Of a DNA stretch of 64,000 bases, positions 1 to 12,000 are shown in pieces (the first letter of the stretch is position 1; every line of letters starts with the position of its first letter). The notes beneath the pieces are model-generated. The model saw only the letters and a list, made by a program, of their open reading frames with translations. It made no database searches and had not been told where the DNA came from. Location of the stretch: the NCBI RefSeq assembly GCF_026151205.1, contig NC_087075.1:742501-806500 (forward strand), given 5' to 3'. The translations under genes were made by a program, and so were the position numbers. Source of the stretch: Bolinopsis microptera. Its lineage: Eukaryota > Ctenophora > Tentaculata > Lobata > Bolinopsidae.

Positions 1-3000
1 ACGTATCAGCGGTAAGATTCACTGTTATTGGGGGGGGGGGGGGGGGGGGGGGGGGGCTCATTGCAGTCTGTTTGGACTATTATAGAGAGAGTTCATACAT
101 TCAATCGACAATGCAATGCGTGTTTTCGAATATAATAGGCGGGTTTATACTTTTGCATTTCAACTTCGATAGTGAAGTCCCGGCTGTAGGCACGGGTTAC
201 ACTAATATTATTTATGATATTATTTTGTCTCACTCGATAGATCGTTTGACTCTGAAATAGCGACTCTATTCTACTCTCAACGCTGGCGACTTGCCAACAT
301 GTAACGTCATGTGCTTTCGATTGAACGAATCACTTTTTCAGAAGTATCAAATTTGTTACGTATGCAGACGTCTATAAGCCTGATTACACCTAGTATAATA
401 ACACCGAACGGGGTAGCGTCTTGGGGAAATATATCAGCACCGGAACAGGTTTGTGAAGAGGTAGCAATTCTTATTCTGTTGTCATGGTAACGGATTAATT
501 ATAATTTAGGGTAGAGCTATCAGGTTTGCGAAAGTCTATATTTATCATCGTTAATCGTAGAACTGTTCAGAGTCATCACTTTAAAAGCGGTCGTTCACAA
601 ATTACGTAATCACTTTTTGGAAATTGTTACCCCGCTCCGCCCCCCCCCCCCCCCTCCCCTCCGTAATCAAAAGAAATGTTTGGTGATCGTTTAATAATTA
701 TAAAAAGTGTGGTGAATTGTCGATTCACCACAAAATAAATAGTTAATTAATAGATGTGGATACTGGCGGGGAGGTGATAATTGTTTGTTTACATTAATAG
801 TGAGCACATGTTAAGCAGGCTGAGGAGGTGATAATTGTTTGTTTACATTTTAGGTCGAGCACATGTTAAGCAGGCTGAGGAGGTGATACATATTTTGTAT
901 TATAGAAGGTTTGTAACACTTGTAACGCCTTCTTGTTACCCCCCTTTGAGGACCCCGAATTATTTTCTGAACGAAAGCTCAAAAATAACCGAGAAATCGA
1001 CCTTCTTATTAACTCATTTTGATGACTGTTTCTGACCTAAAATTGCACGAAAAATCGATTTAGCTAGGTTTCAGAACCTATAAACACTTCCTTATCCCTC
1101 AAAATTGATGTTTTATAGTTAATACGACCAACAAGCAACATATATTTTGATCCTTCGGTTCTACTCATGACCTAGACAGTTAAGCTGAACCCGACAGATT
1201 GAGGCAATCCTCACCTTAACTGATCAAACTGGTACTAACACAATTTTCAGATATAAATGTTCTTTGCGATACGTTTATTGCAGCTTTGCAACTTGAGTGA
1301 AGACCAGAGTACGAAAACACACAGCAGGTAAGCAACTCACTTTTGGTGACTGTTCCTCACGAACATTCTGATCCTGTAACATATGAACAGGGAGATCGTC
1401 TCCTTAACAAATCGAACAGGTACTATCACAATTTCCAGAGCACAGCATGATAACAAAGTCAAAAGAAACACAATGAAGGTAGGTTACCAACACCACAATA
1501 TAACAATCATACTGACAACTGAATTAAATGTATTCTGACGACGGGCAGCCCTGATGTGCTCCGTGGTCCTCAACGAGCGACCACTTGTAATAGAGGTGTT
1601 ATGTCATGTGACACCGATCCGTCCAATCACAAACAGGAAAAGTGAGCAGATCGATATCGTGTGTTTACTTTCCTTATCTTTATTTGACCCTCTGTTCACA
1701 TTGTTATCTCTACCACATCTTGACTCGGCAAGGTCCGCGTGCAATATCTGCACCGCGGTAAACACGCCATGATTACGTCATGAACTTGAAATAGTGTGAT
1801 TGTTGTACACTTATATAATAACCGTGCCCATCGCCCACGTACATTACAAACTGTTGGGGGGGCCGGGGGGGGGGGATGGGGTTTAAGATAAACAACCGAT
1901 CTTGATAGTGTGTTGGTCGCTCCTCCAACTGACTGTGATGCTAACCGTCCAGTCATGAACGGAACATTAACATTCTTTAGTTATAGCATGTTTCGGTTTC
2001 ATTGTTCAATTGCGGAGATTAGTATTATTAAAAACATTTACTCTAATATGAGGTCGCGATTATGAACTGAGTGAGATTCCAAATGATGAACTGTGCTTTA
2101 AGTTTACACCAACTGGAAGCAAAGGAATAATGCATATATCCATGAGTGCTCCTTTGCTTAACTTAGACCTTTAGACAGTAAGTGTTTGGAAACAGAATCT
2201 AGGACACGACTTCACTGACAAGAACTGTATGTTCCAGGAGGAGGCAGTATACAGGAGGACAAGCATGGTTATACCTGACAGAGTTGAAGTACTATTTCAA
2301 CATGGTGCAGTTCATTTTTGCCAGGTTAGACACTAAAAATTTCAATTTGTGCTTTGTAATTAGTCATTGCCGTTTTAAATATGTAAACTTGGAGTCCTTC
2401 TCACAATTGTAATAAGAGTTTGTGTAACTTTAAAATGCTGCACTTGCCCTGGGTGGTTAAGGTTTCAGAGCCAGCTAGAAAACGTGTTGAAACGTCACTT
2501 AACAGTCTAGTTGTGTGTAGAGTGATTAAGGCCAGAGGGGGGGGGGGGGTAAATGGCACTTTTCTAGTTTTCACATATTTGATAATAGCTGCTGGAGACG
2601 AACAAGAAGAAAAAAACCAGATCAAAATCTGACCTTGCGTTCCTGAGATATCGCGCGCTAAATTTTGAGGTTTACCTGTAATTACATGTTGAACTGGATC
2701 TTTAAACGGCTGTAACTTTTTTGACCTTTCGATTCCTTAGTTTAGAAAACCGGCCAATCCCTGATCTTGAGGTTTGGTACAGTGGTTCCTTAGACAATTA
2801 TCCTCATTTATTATGTGAGCGATTTTTGTTATTTGACTCGGTTCTTGAATTATGAGGTTAACCATGTCAAAAATTCGGAAAATTTAGCTGGTTAACCTCA
2901 TAATTCGAGAACCGAGTCAAATAAAAAAAATCGGTCACATAATAAATGAGGATAATTGTCTAAGGAACCACTGTACCAAACCTCAAGATCAGGGAGTGGC

Positions 3001-6000
3001 CGGTTTTCTCAACTAAGGAATCGAAAGGTCAAAAAATGTGTTTTGAGATAGATGCAATTTAGTGTTTTCAAAATTTTGAATATTCACTGGAATGTTTCAC
3101 AGTTCGTTAGTTAGGACTTTTTATACACTTAATAACGTTTGCTTGATCAGACCTGGCCGTCCCCTAAATGATTTTAGCTACTTTCAGTAGTTAATGTCCT
3201 TGTATTGTAAAAAATGAGGTTAACCAAGACTTCCTGTAAACACTAACTGCTTAAAATTTGGTTGTTAACCTCGCTTTAGACCATATAACACTGGGATTGG
3301 TTTATCAATGTTATTATATATGTAGTAAAACATTTGCACAGTATAACGATTAAGTTTTTGAGGTTAACATGTAATTGACTAGTCAGGTATTCAAAAAATG
3401 AGAGGTTAACCTCATTTTTTAGCCATTTACGGGTAAAATCTTCTACTAAAATATGGTCAGTTCGAATCACCTTTGTCACGTGATTATAGTTGTAGGCATT
3501 GTGATACCAATAGATACCTCACTTCGATATTGTGGTACATTACATAAGTAAGAACCGTATGTATATTCCCTACGGTACCAAAATGTGTTGGTTAACCTCA
3601 TTTTTTTCATTTTCCCAAGATAAAAGAAAGTCAATCAACACGTCATCTATTTAGAAATGTGTATACCGTAAACTTACGATGAAAATAATAACTCTATCAT
3701 TTGATCTATTCTCGCTATATCTAAAAGACGAGGTTAACCTCATTTAATCACGTTTGGATATTACTTTTTCTGACAATTATGAACCTAAAATTTAGAGTTT
3801 ACATTTGCTGACCGAAATAACAAAAAATTATGGCGTGTAATAAAATATTAACCTCAATTTTATTAACCTCAATATTGTATAGTCAATTTTGTGAAAATCG
3901 GTTAACCTCAATTATAAAATAAAGTTAATCAGCTACAAATATGTGAATAGCGGCAATGTTTTTGTCATTAAAAATTAAATCGATTTAGAAAATAATATTT
4001 TGGTAGAATTTTTTGACCCCTTACCCCCCCCCTCTGGCCTTAATCATCGTCCGGTTAGTTAAGAATAAGCGGAATAAAAAGCAATTAAATTTCAGGAGTT
4101 ACACTAAACATCCCAGCGGGGATGTGGGGCAAGACTCAGTTCACGCCGGAAGAAGTAGCAGCCAGTAGGAAAGTCAGCATCGCCCGCATCCACGTGGAAC
4201 GCTCTATTGGCTATCTGAAGCGGTACAAGATTTTGGGAAACAAAGTTGTGGCGAAGATGTTGCCTTATCTGAGCGACATCGCATTCGTGTGCGCCCAACT
4301 GGTCAATTTGAACCCTGTTTTTTTAAGGGAGGTCGACAACGATTTTTTTTAAATGACCAGGGCTACTTGAATAAATAAAAAATTATGTTATTATTCTGTT
4401 CCTGACTGGACGATAAGCACCACAGTCAGTTGGAGGTATATTTTATTTAAACCTGCTAATTGCAGGTATATTTTATTTAAACCTGCTAATTGCAGGTATA
4501 TTTTATTTAAACCTGCTAATTGCAGGTATATTTTATTTAAACCTGCTAACATTTCTTGTCAGAGAATTCGTGTCCTAGTTTTTATTGTCAAACACTTACC
4601 GTCCAAGTTAAGTTAGGGAGCACTCATGGGTATATTCCTTTGGTTCCAGTTGGTGTAAACTTAAAGCACAGTTCATCATTTGGAATTCCACTGAGTTGAT
4701 AATCGCGACCACATATTACAGCAAACTGTACATATTACAGCAAACTGTACTTATCTCCGCAGTTCAGCCGAGACATACTATAACTAAAAAATTATGTTAT
4801 TATTCTGTTCCTGACTGGACGATAAGCATCACAGTCAGTTGGACTTGGAGGAGCGACCAACACACTATCAAGATCGGTTGTTTATCTTAAACCCCATCCC
4901 CCACCCCCGGCCCCCCCAACAGTTTGTAATGTACGTGGGCGATGGGCACGGTTATATAAGTGTACAACAATCACACTATTTCAAGTTCATGACGTAATCA
5001 TGGCGTGTTTACCGCGGTGCAGATATTGCACGCGGACCTTGCCGAGTCAAGATGTGGTAGAGATAACAATGTGAACAGAGGGTCAAATAAAGATAAGGAA
5101 AGTAAACACACGATATCGATCTGCTCACTTTTCCTGTTTGTGATTGGACGGATCGGTGTCACATGACATAACACCTCTATTACAAGTGGTCGCTCGTTGA
5201 GGACCACGGAGCACATCAGGGCTGCCCGTCGTCAGAATACATTTAATTCAGTTGTCAGTATGATTGTTATATTGTGGTGTTGGTAACCTACCTTCATTGT
5301 GTTTCTTTTGACTTTGTTATCATGCTGTGCTCTGGAAATTGTGATAGTACCTGTTCGATTTGTTAAGGAGACGATCTCCCTGTTCATATGTTACAGGATC
5401 AGAATGTTCGTGAGGAACAGTCACCAAAAGTGAGTTGCTTACCTGCTGTGTGTTTTCGTACTCTGGTCTTCACTCAAGTTGCAAAGCTGCAATAAACGTA
5501 TCGCAAAGAACATTTATATCTGAAAATTGTGTTAGTACCAGTTTGATCAGTTAAGGTGAGGATTGCCTCAATCTGTCGGGTTCAGCTTAACTGTCTAGGT
5601 CATGAGTAGAACCGAAGGATCAAAATATATGTTGCTTGTTAGTCGTATTAACTATAAAACATCAATTTTGAGGGATAAGGAAGTGTTTATAGGTTCTGAA
5701 ACCTAGCTAAATCGATTTTTCGTGCAATTTTAGGTCAGAAACAGTCATCAAAATGAGTTAATAAGAAGGTCGATTTCTCGGTTATTTTTGAGCTTTCGTT
5801 CAGAAAATAATTCGGGGTCCTCAAAGGGGGGTAACAAGAAGGCGTTACAAGTGTTACAAACCTTCTATAATACAAAATATGTATCACCTCCTCAGCCTGC
5901 TTAACATGTGCTCGACCTAAAATGTAAACAAACAATTATCACCTCCTCAGCCTGCTTAACATGTGCTCACTATTAATATAAACAAACAATTATCACCTCC

Positions 6001-9000
6001 CCGCCAGTATCCACATCTATAACGTATGTGACGAAATTTATATTTCTTGACCCTATTTTGAAGAACCATACCTCGATTAGAATTCAATATTCTTCCAGGA
6101 ATTATTGGTTGGTTATTGTTCAGCAAATCAGAACTCAAGTTTAACAATGCTGAGTTTAATTTTACTAAGTTACCGAAATGTGACAAATTCACTTTTCCTA
6201 ACAGTGTAATTTCAATGTGATAAAAATTAGCATGGGTTTCTAAATTTCCTGTGTAAATCCATTCCAACTATAATAAGGACTGTTGATGTGAAAGAAAATC
6301 TATCTAACTAGTAACTAACTGATGTGACGAAATTTACATTTGTCGCCCCTATTTTGAAGAATCATACCTCATATTAGAATATAATATTACTTTATCACCA
6401 TACATATGTCGATAAACTAGTTATTTTTCCAACAAAAAGCAAATAAAGTTATAATTTTTTTTGACGAAATTTACATATTTTTACCATGTTCAGGTGTTCG
6501 AATTTTGCCAATTTTAACATATGTACGATTTAAACTGACTTTCTACCGTGTCTTTGACGACGGTCTGCACTGCCTGCAACTGTTTCTGCGACTGTTTTTC
6601 TTTGCAGTCAATTATTGATTCCTGAGCGCTGATGACCAATTTCTGATTCTCAATCAACTGATCCTTGATTGAGCTCAATCTGTTTTTCATCTTCTTCAAA
6701 TTGTCATTTTGGAAGCGAACCAAATAAAACGATTCCGAAAAAAACGCTGCAAACTTTTCCTTATCCTCTAGATTTAATGTCCTTTTAGTCAAAAAGTGTT
6801 TGCACAATACAGAAGTTATGTGAATTGGTTCTTCACAACCGAACTGATCCATAACTCTTGTCATCCAATCCTCAGCTTTAAACATAATACTGTCGATCTC
6901 CGTGTCGTCCACAGCTGCCATGATGCAAGGCTAAGCCACAAGGTGAAAGGCACAATATCTCACCGTTAAACAAGGCGAGATAAGAAAGCAGATAAGAGAG
7001 CAAATTAAACAAACGTATGCTATTAGTATAGGGCTGAATATCACTGCCGTATAATAATTTATTTGCTTATAACAATGAGATATGTTAACAATTCCTAACA
7101 CATTCAGCTCGCAAAATAATGCTAGACTATTCGGCATTTTTTGTCAGGATGTCATAAACATCCCTCATATAAATTTCTTAAATGTGTGACGGAATTTACA
7201 TGGTGATACCATTTAACGAAAAAGTCGCTAATATGTAGTCATATGCAACTATCCTATGAACTGGTAATTCGAAAATTTGGTCAAACACGGCAGCAAGGGG
7301 CCATGTTAACTCTGTCACGTTTTTATAGTGTGACAAAGTTTACAACTCACTGCCGGCCGAATTTTGTAGGTTTACAACCTACCAGGACGCGCGCCGAGTT
7401 GGACTCGTCGACGGTCCAATATATGGTCCAATATATGGAACAGATATTTTACGAGTATCACCCGTTAACCCGAATTTAAAAGATATCTTATCATCTGATG
7501 AAGATATCGTTATGTGACAAAGTTTGCTAGAGGATGAGACGATTATCCTAGCCAATATTGAGGGTTTATATAGTTTCATAGTGTGACAAATTTTACCTCA
7601 TCGTGCCATTTAATAGGGTCACTAATATTTACCAATATCCTCAAACTTCAATGAACGTGTCCATAAAAACTATTTCTTCCTCCAGGATCCAGAGGTGCTG
7701 ATTGAAGATCCTGTAGTTACCAGAGAAACTTATAAAACCCGACAGAAAGGTACGCACAGACTCAGAGTTATCCGCGGCAGGCCAAAACCGCAGGTTACTC
7801 AGCGAATCAGGTAAGTCTGTGGTTAATTTTGTTGTGTTATTCATTTTGTATAATATATATTATATATAAAAATTAGTTTAAAAATTAGTATATATATATA
7901 TACTAATTTTTAAACTAATTTTTAAACTAATTACAACACTACAAATCTATTTTATTTATTGAGGATGACTGTAAAGGTATATTTTACCGACATTTGAAGT
8001 CAATGCGTTGTTTTAATGACAGTTGTGGCTGACTAACAGGGACAAAAGGATTTCGCGGTTATTTTGGCCAAAAATCGCGGCACCGCGACAAGCCAAACTA
8101 GGCTAATTCGCGGCTAATTCGCGGCGGGAATTTCGAAAATCGCGGCATATTCGCGGCAAAAAATCGAAAAATCGCGGCGAATTCGCGGCAAAAAATAATG
8201 TATTTACAGTGCTTAGTTAGAGTTCACATATTCTTTGACTATTCTATTTGATCGGCTCGTGTCCCATGAGGATGTGATATCATCATATGACATACACTTG
8301 TACACGTTGATTTGGTTTGATTTTAATGCGCGTTGATTCGAAAAAGCCACGTCAGCAACAATATTTTCAACAATCGCCCTGGCGGCCATGCTGGCCAGCC
8401 AGGGCACAGTTTCGATCGCTCCTGATCCACCCCTTGGTCTAACTTATGGTCTAACTTATGGTCCTGGCACAGTCCCGACTGCTACCGCTCCTGTACTTAG
8501 TCTAACGTACGATCCTGGCAGCAACATCTCAGATGGCGGAATAGATTGGAACTGCAACACTAAACAGAACAGAAACTCAACAAACATCGAACAGACACCG
8601 AACACTATATACTACTCTAGAAATGGTTTGGACACTTTAAATGATTGCTGTAATGGCCCTTATCAGTCGTACAAAGAGATAAGGACAACTATTTGTAAAA
8701 GTACATTACACGCAATAGAACACATTAGAATTGTAATTGTACATTGCACAAGACTTTTCGAGCTAATATTCCTGGAGTTATTGCAGTCCTGCGTTAAAAC
8801 ATTGATGAATATTGTAGGAACGTGCATGTATTATTTTGATGTATGGGGTAGACAAGGACATGACTTTATAGTGTGGTTTTGGAATGTGAGTTATAGTTTC
8901 GAGCGTTTAAACAGCAATTTGATTTATAACATATGCAGCAGATATATCTCTAATGTTATGAATGAACTTAATGACGGTTTTATGACGAGTATGTTACGGT

Positions 9001-12000
9001 CCTCTTGCTCAGCCATGTCACTGCTGCATGCCTCTTCTAGGTTTCGTTCCGCGCCCGCTGGTCTTTCCCAGCCAGAGCCCACCAGTAGAGCTCCGCCTCC
9101 TTGCGCCTTGTCTCCGCATGCGTCGCGAACCGCGTCTCAACTGAGTGTACTTGTCTTTCAGCATAGCAACTCCCCCACATACACTCCTCACAATCCCACT
9201 CACAGTGCACAGTGTGACAGATTAGGTAGTGACCGGTCTTTGCGAGCTGGGGACTGGTTTCAGATAGCTGTAGTTGTCCTTCTGAGCCTCTGCTTCCTTG
9301 TTGCGACGCTCATAGCCGTTACTTTGCTGCTTTTACTTAGGGAACTCAGAAGCAGACCACTGGCCCCTACCGTTCCTGTTTACGTCAGTGAAGAAGTAGA
9401 AAACCAATGTCTTAGTTCTAGTAAAACCTCGTGTAAACAGATCTCTCAACCCGGTTGTTTTTCCAACTCAATTTTTGATTTCTCTGCTTTGAAACTTGGT
9501 AGTTTGTTTCCACCACCTTGGCTGACTAATGCAACAGTGATGATGGCGAACGGCTCTGGGAAAACAGACGAGGCTAAAGAATCAAGTGAAACAGAGGATA
9601 ACGACACTGATATTACTGAAGTAAGTGCCACTGAAGGTCTCCTGAAGCCGACCAACAATGTGCTATCATCTTGCCAGGAAACTCCCGCCAAGAAGCTCAA
9701 CAGACGTCTAAGTAACGTGAGCTGGGGTAACACTGAAACAAGTGATGATGCTGGATCTGAGTCAAGTCTTTCAGGTTCAAAGACAAAGAGTGATACAAAC
9801 AGGCGGAGCACAGTGTGGATCAGAGATGACGGTGAGATATTTCTTGACAAAGGGAAGTCCTGCAAGCTTGGTTACATAAGCGACTACATCAGTACTGAGA
9901 GCAATGCTAACCTTTGTGCAGAACTCACTGCTACTGTTGGGAAACTCTGCACACCAAGCAACAAAGATAGGTACAAAATCGTCCTCAAACATGGTGTGGA
10001 GACCAAACTGACAGATGTTGATCTAAAAAAGGGGGCAAAGAAGCTTAAGAAGACCGCAACCCCTAAAATGTCTGAACTATCCGTAAACCTGGACGAACCG
10101 TCTGAACTTTGCTCTTTTGTCAAATGCCACCAGGATCGTATCAACAAAACGGTTGAGGACGTTTTTCAGTTGGATGTTAAGTTTGACAAGACCACTATTT
10201 ATCGGATGAGTGACCCCTCACACAGTATTCCATACGGCAACACTAGCCAGGAAAACAGCAATTTCTCTCCAGTAGTTGCAGTGTTGGCACTTGGTCTGAA
10301 GGATCCACGCCCCATGTACATCAAGACCCAAGCTGGGAGTCAAGTAACCCACAAAGCGGCCCTTATGTCTGGCACGTTGTGCGTACTCAGTGGCAAGACA
10401 GAGTTGAGATACAAACGCTCGATACCTAGAGGTTGGGAAAAAGTAGAAGAACAGTACTTCCTGATATTTGAACAGAAATGTCCAACAGAAACTGACAGCG
10501 CCCTCAAAGGTCCGCAGAAGAACCCTCAGTCAGACATCACCACGGAACAGGCTGAAGAAATGAACTTCCCCCTCCTTAAGACTCCCCCCACTGTTGTTCG
10601 AGTAACGTCTGTAGCAGACAACCTGGATTATGAAGCAGATGGAGGACTCCTGCTTGCATCAACGATCAGTGCAGTTGTAGGGAAGATGGATGAGGGAACG
10701 GTAGATAAGGAGCTCATAAGAAGTCAAGTCTCAACTGCAGGATCTTTATCTGAAAAGCGGACAAGACTTCAGAACAAAATGTGCATGTCAATCGGGGAAC
10801 TCTCCATGTCAGCAGCCAATAACTCGATGTCTCACGGCATGAACTTCTCACGATGTGACTCCCCGAGGATCGAAGACGTGGAAATGAAAGATGACATTGC
10901 ATCAGTGCGTAATGCTCAAAAATGTGTGGAGAACTCTCTAAAGCATGTTGTGGATTCCATCGTATCTGTCAAGGCGAATGTAGCAACTCTCCAGGAAGCG
11001 ACCAAACAACAAACTCAAAAAGAAATCTCGCCTCACCCAACCAGCAACACCGATGTTTTGGATGCGATAAGTGATTTGAAAAGTGCAGTCAGTGATTGCA
11101 ACAACAGAATCGACAATCTGAGCAAGACAAATGTTTTTACACAAACGATAAAGGAGTGCAATGGTAAAATTGATGACCTTGTGGAGAACATAAACGGCAC
11201 AAAAGATGACCTTCAGTCAATGAGGAAGATTCTGAACGACCTTAGTCAAAATGGAGTAGATATCATGAAGAAATCGGTGGAAGACATGGGGAGCTACTAC
11301 AATAGTGTCTTCTGCGATGAAACAAGGGAGCACATTAAAGACATCCACGCGTATGTAACACACCAAATGTGCGAGGTCGCAATTCAAACTGACCCTTTGA
11401 TAAAAGAAATAGCAGCGTTAGGAGACCAACCGAACCTAGCCTCGCCTTCGCCCAAATTTGGTTTCCCCGATCCAATAAAGCCCTCCCTGAAAGTCTTGGT
11501 CGAAAGTGGGCAACCCATCAACGTTTGGCTTGTTACCGATTCAATTATGAGACACATTGATGAGTCATGCTTGGAATTTAGGAAATATAGGTTGAATTTC
11601 AAAAGAATTGACTTTACATGTAGTGAATCACTGACCGGTGAATACATGATGGGGAGCAAAATACCAACAGAGAAGCCTCAACTAATATATGTACATCTCG
11701 GCATCAATGATATACACAAAGGAGAGGACATTACCAAAATCATCGACAACTTCAAGATCTTTAATGAAATGCTAGAACTAGTATCTCCCACCACCAGACT
11801 GGTCATCTCTTGCCCCCTACTGAACGGAAACACCTACCAGAACCGACACGTCTTTTCCTTGAGGAGATCCCTGTCCTTATTGGTCAATCAGCAGCAAGAC
11901 GAGGACCCTAAAACAAAAAGGATTTTCCTTCAGAGAAATGATAAGTTCTTCATTAACACTCAGTCCACTTCTAAGCAGAACTTGATGTACTTCCGCGATA

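Larger units (their letters stand above)
753..6017 (+). mobile_element. ISL2EU/Harbinger-like DNA transposon with ~1.2-kb terminal inverted repeats
   Basis: Both ends read GATGTGGATACTGGCGGGGA inward and are flanked by TA (751-752 and 6018-6019). The left arm (753 to about 1957) is the near-perfect reverse complement of the right arm (about 4813 to 6017). A shorter inverted match links 2071-2180 to 4595-4690. Each outer end has a two-copy ~55-bp direct repeat. The interior contains the last exon of a DDE transposase (4096-4352), a 300-bp hairpin and many GGTTAACC motifs. It sits in intron 2 of gene A, abutting a TIR-element copy at 6020. The 72- and 66-residue ORFs mirrored in the two arms are a consequence of the inverted repeat. 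Most of the transposase is missing, so the copy is probably non-autonomous. Confidence 0.75.

Noticed and set aside
1554-5216. Identical 72-codon ORFs at 1554-1772 (+) and 4998-5216 (-) as a gene pair
   Set aside because: They are the same sequence in the two inverted transposon arms; no independent coding evidence.
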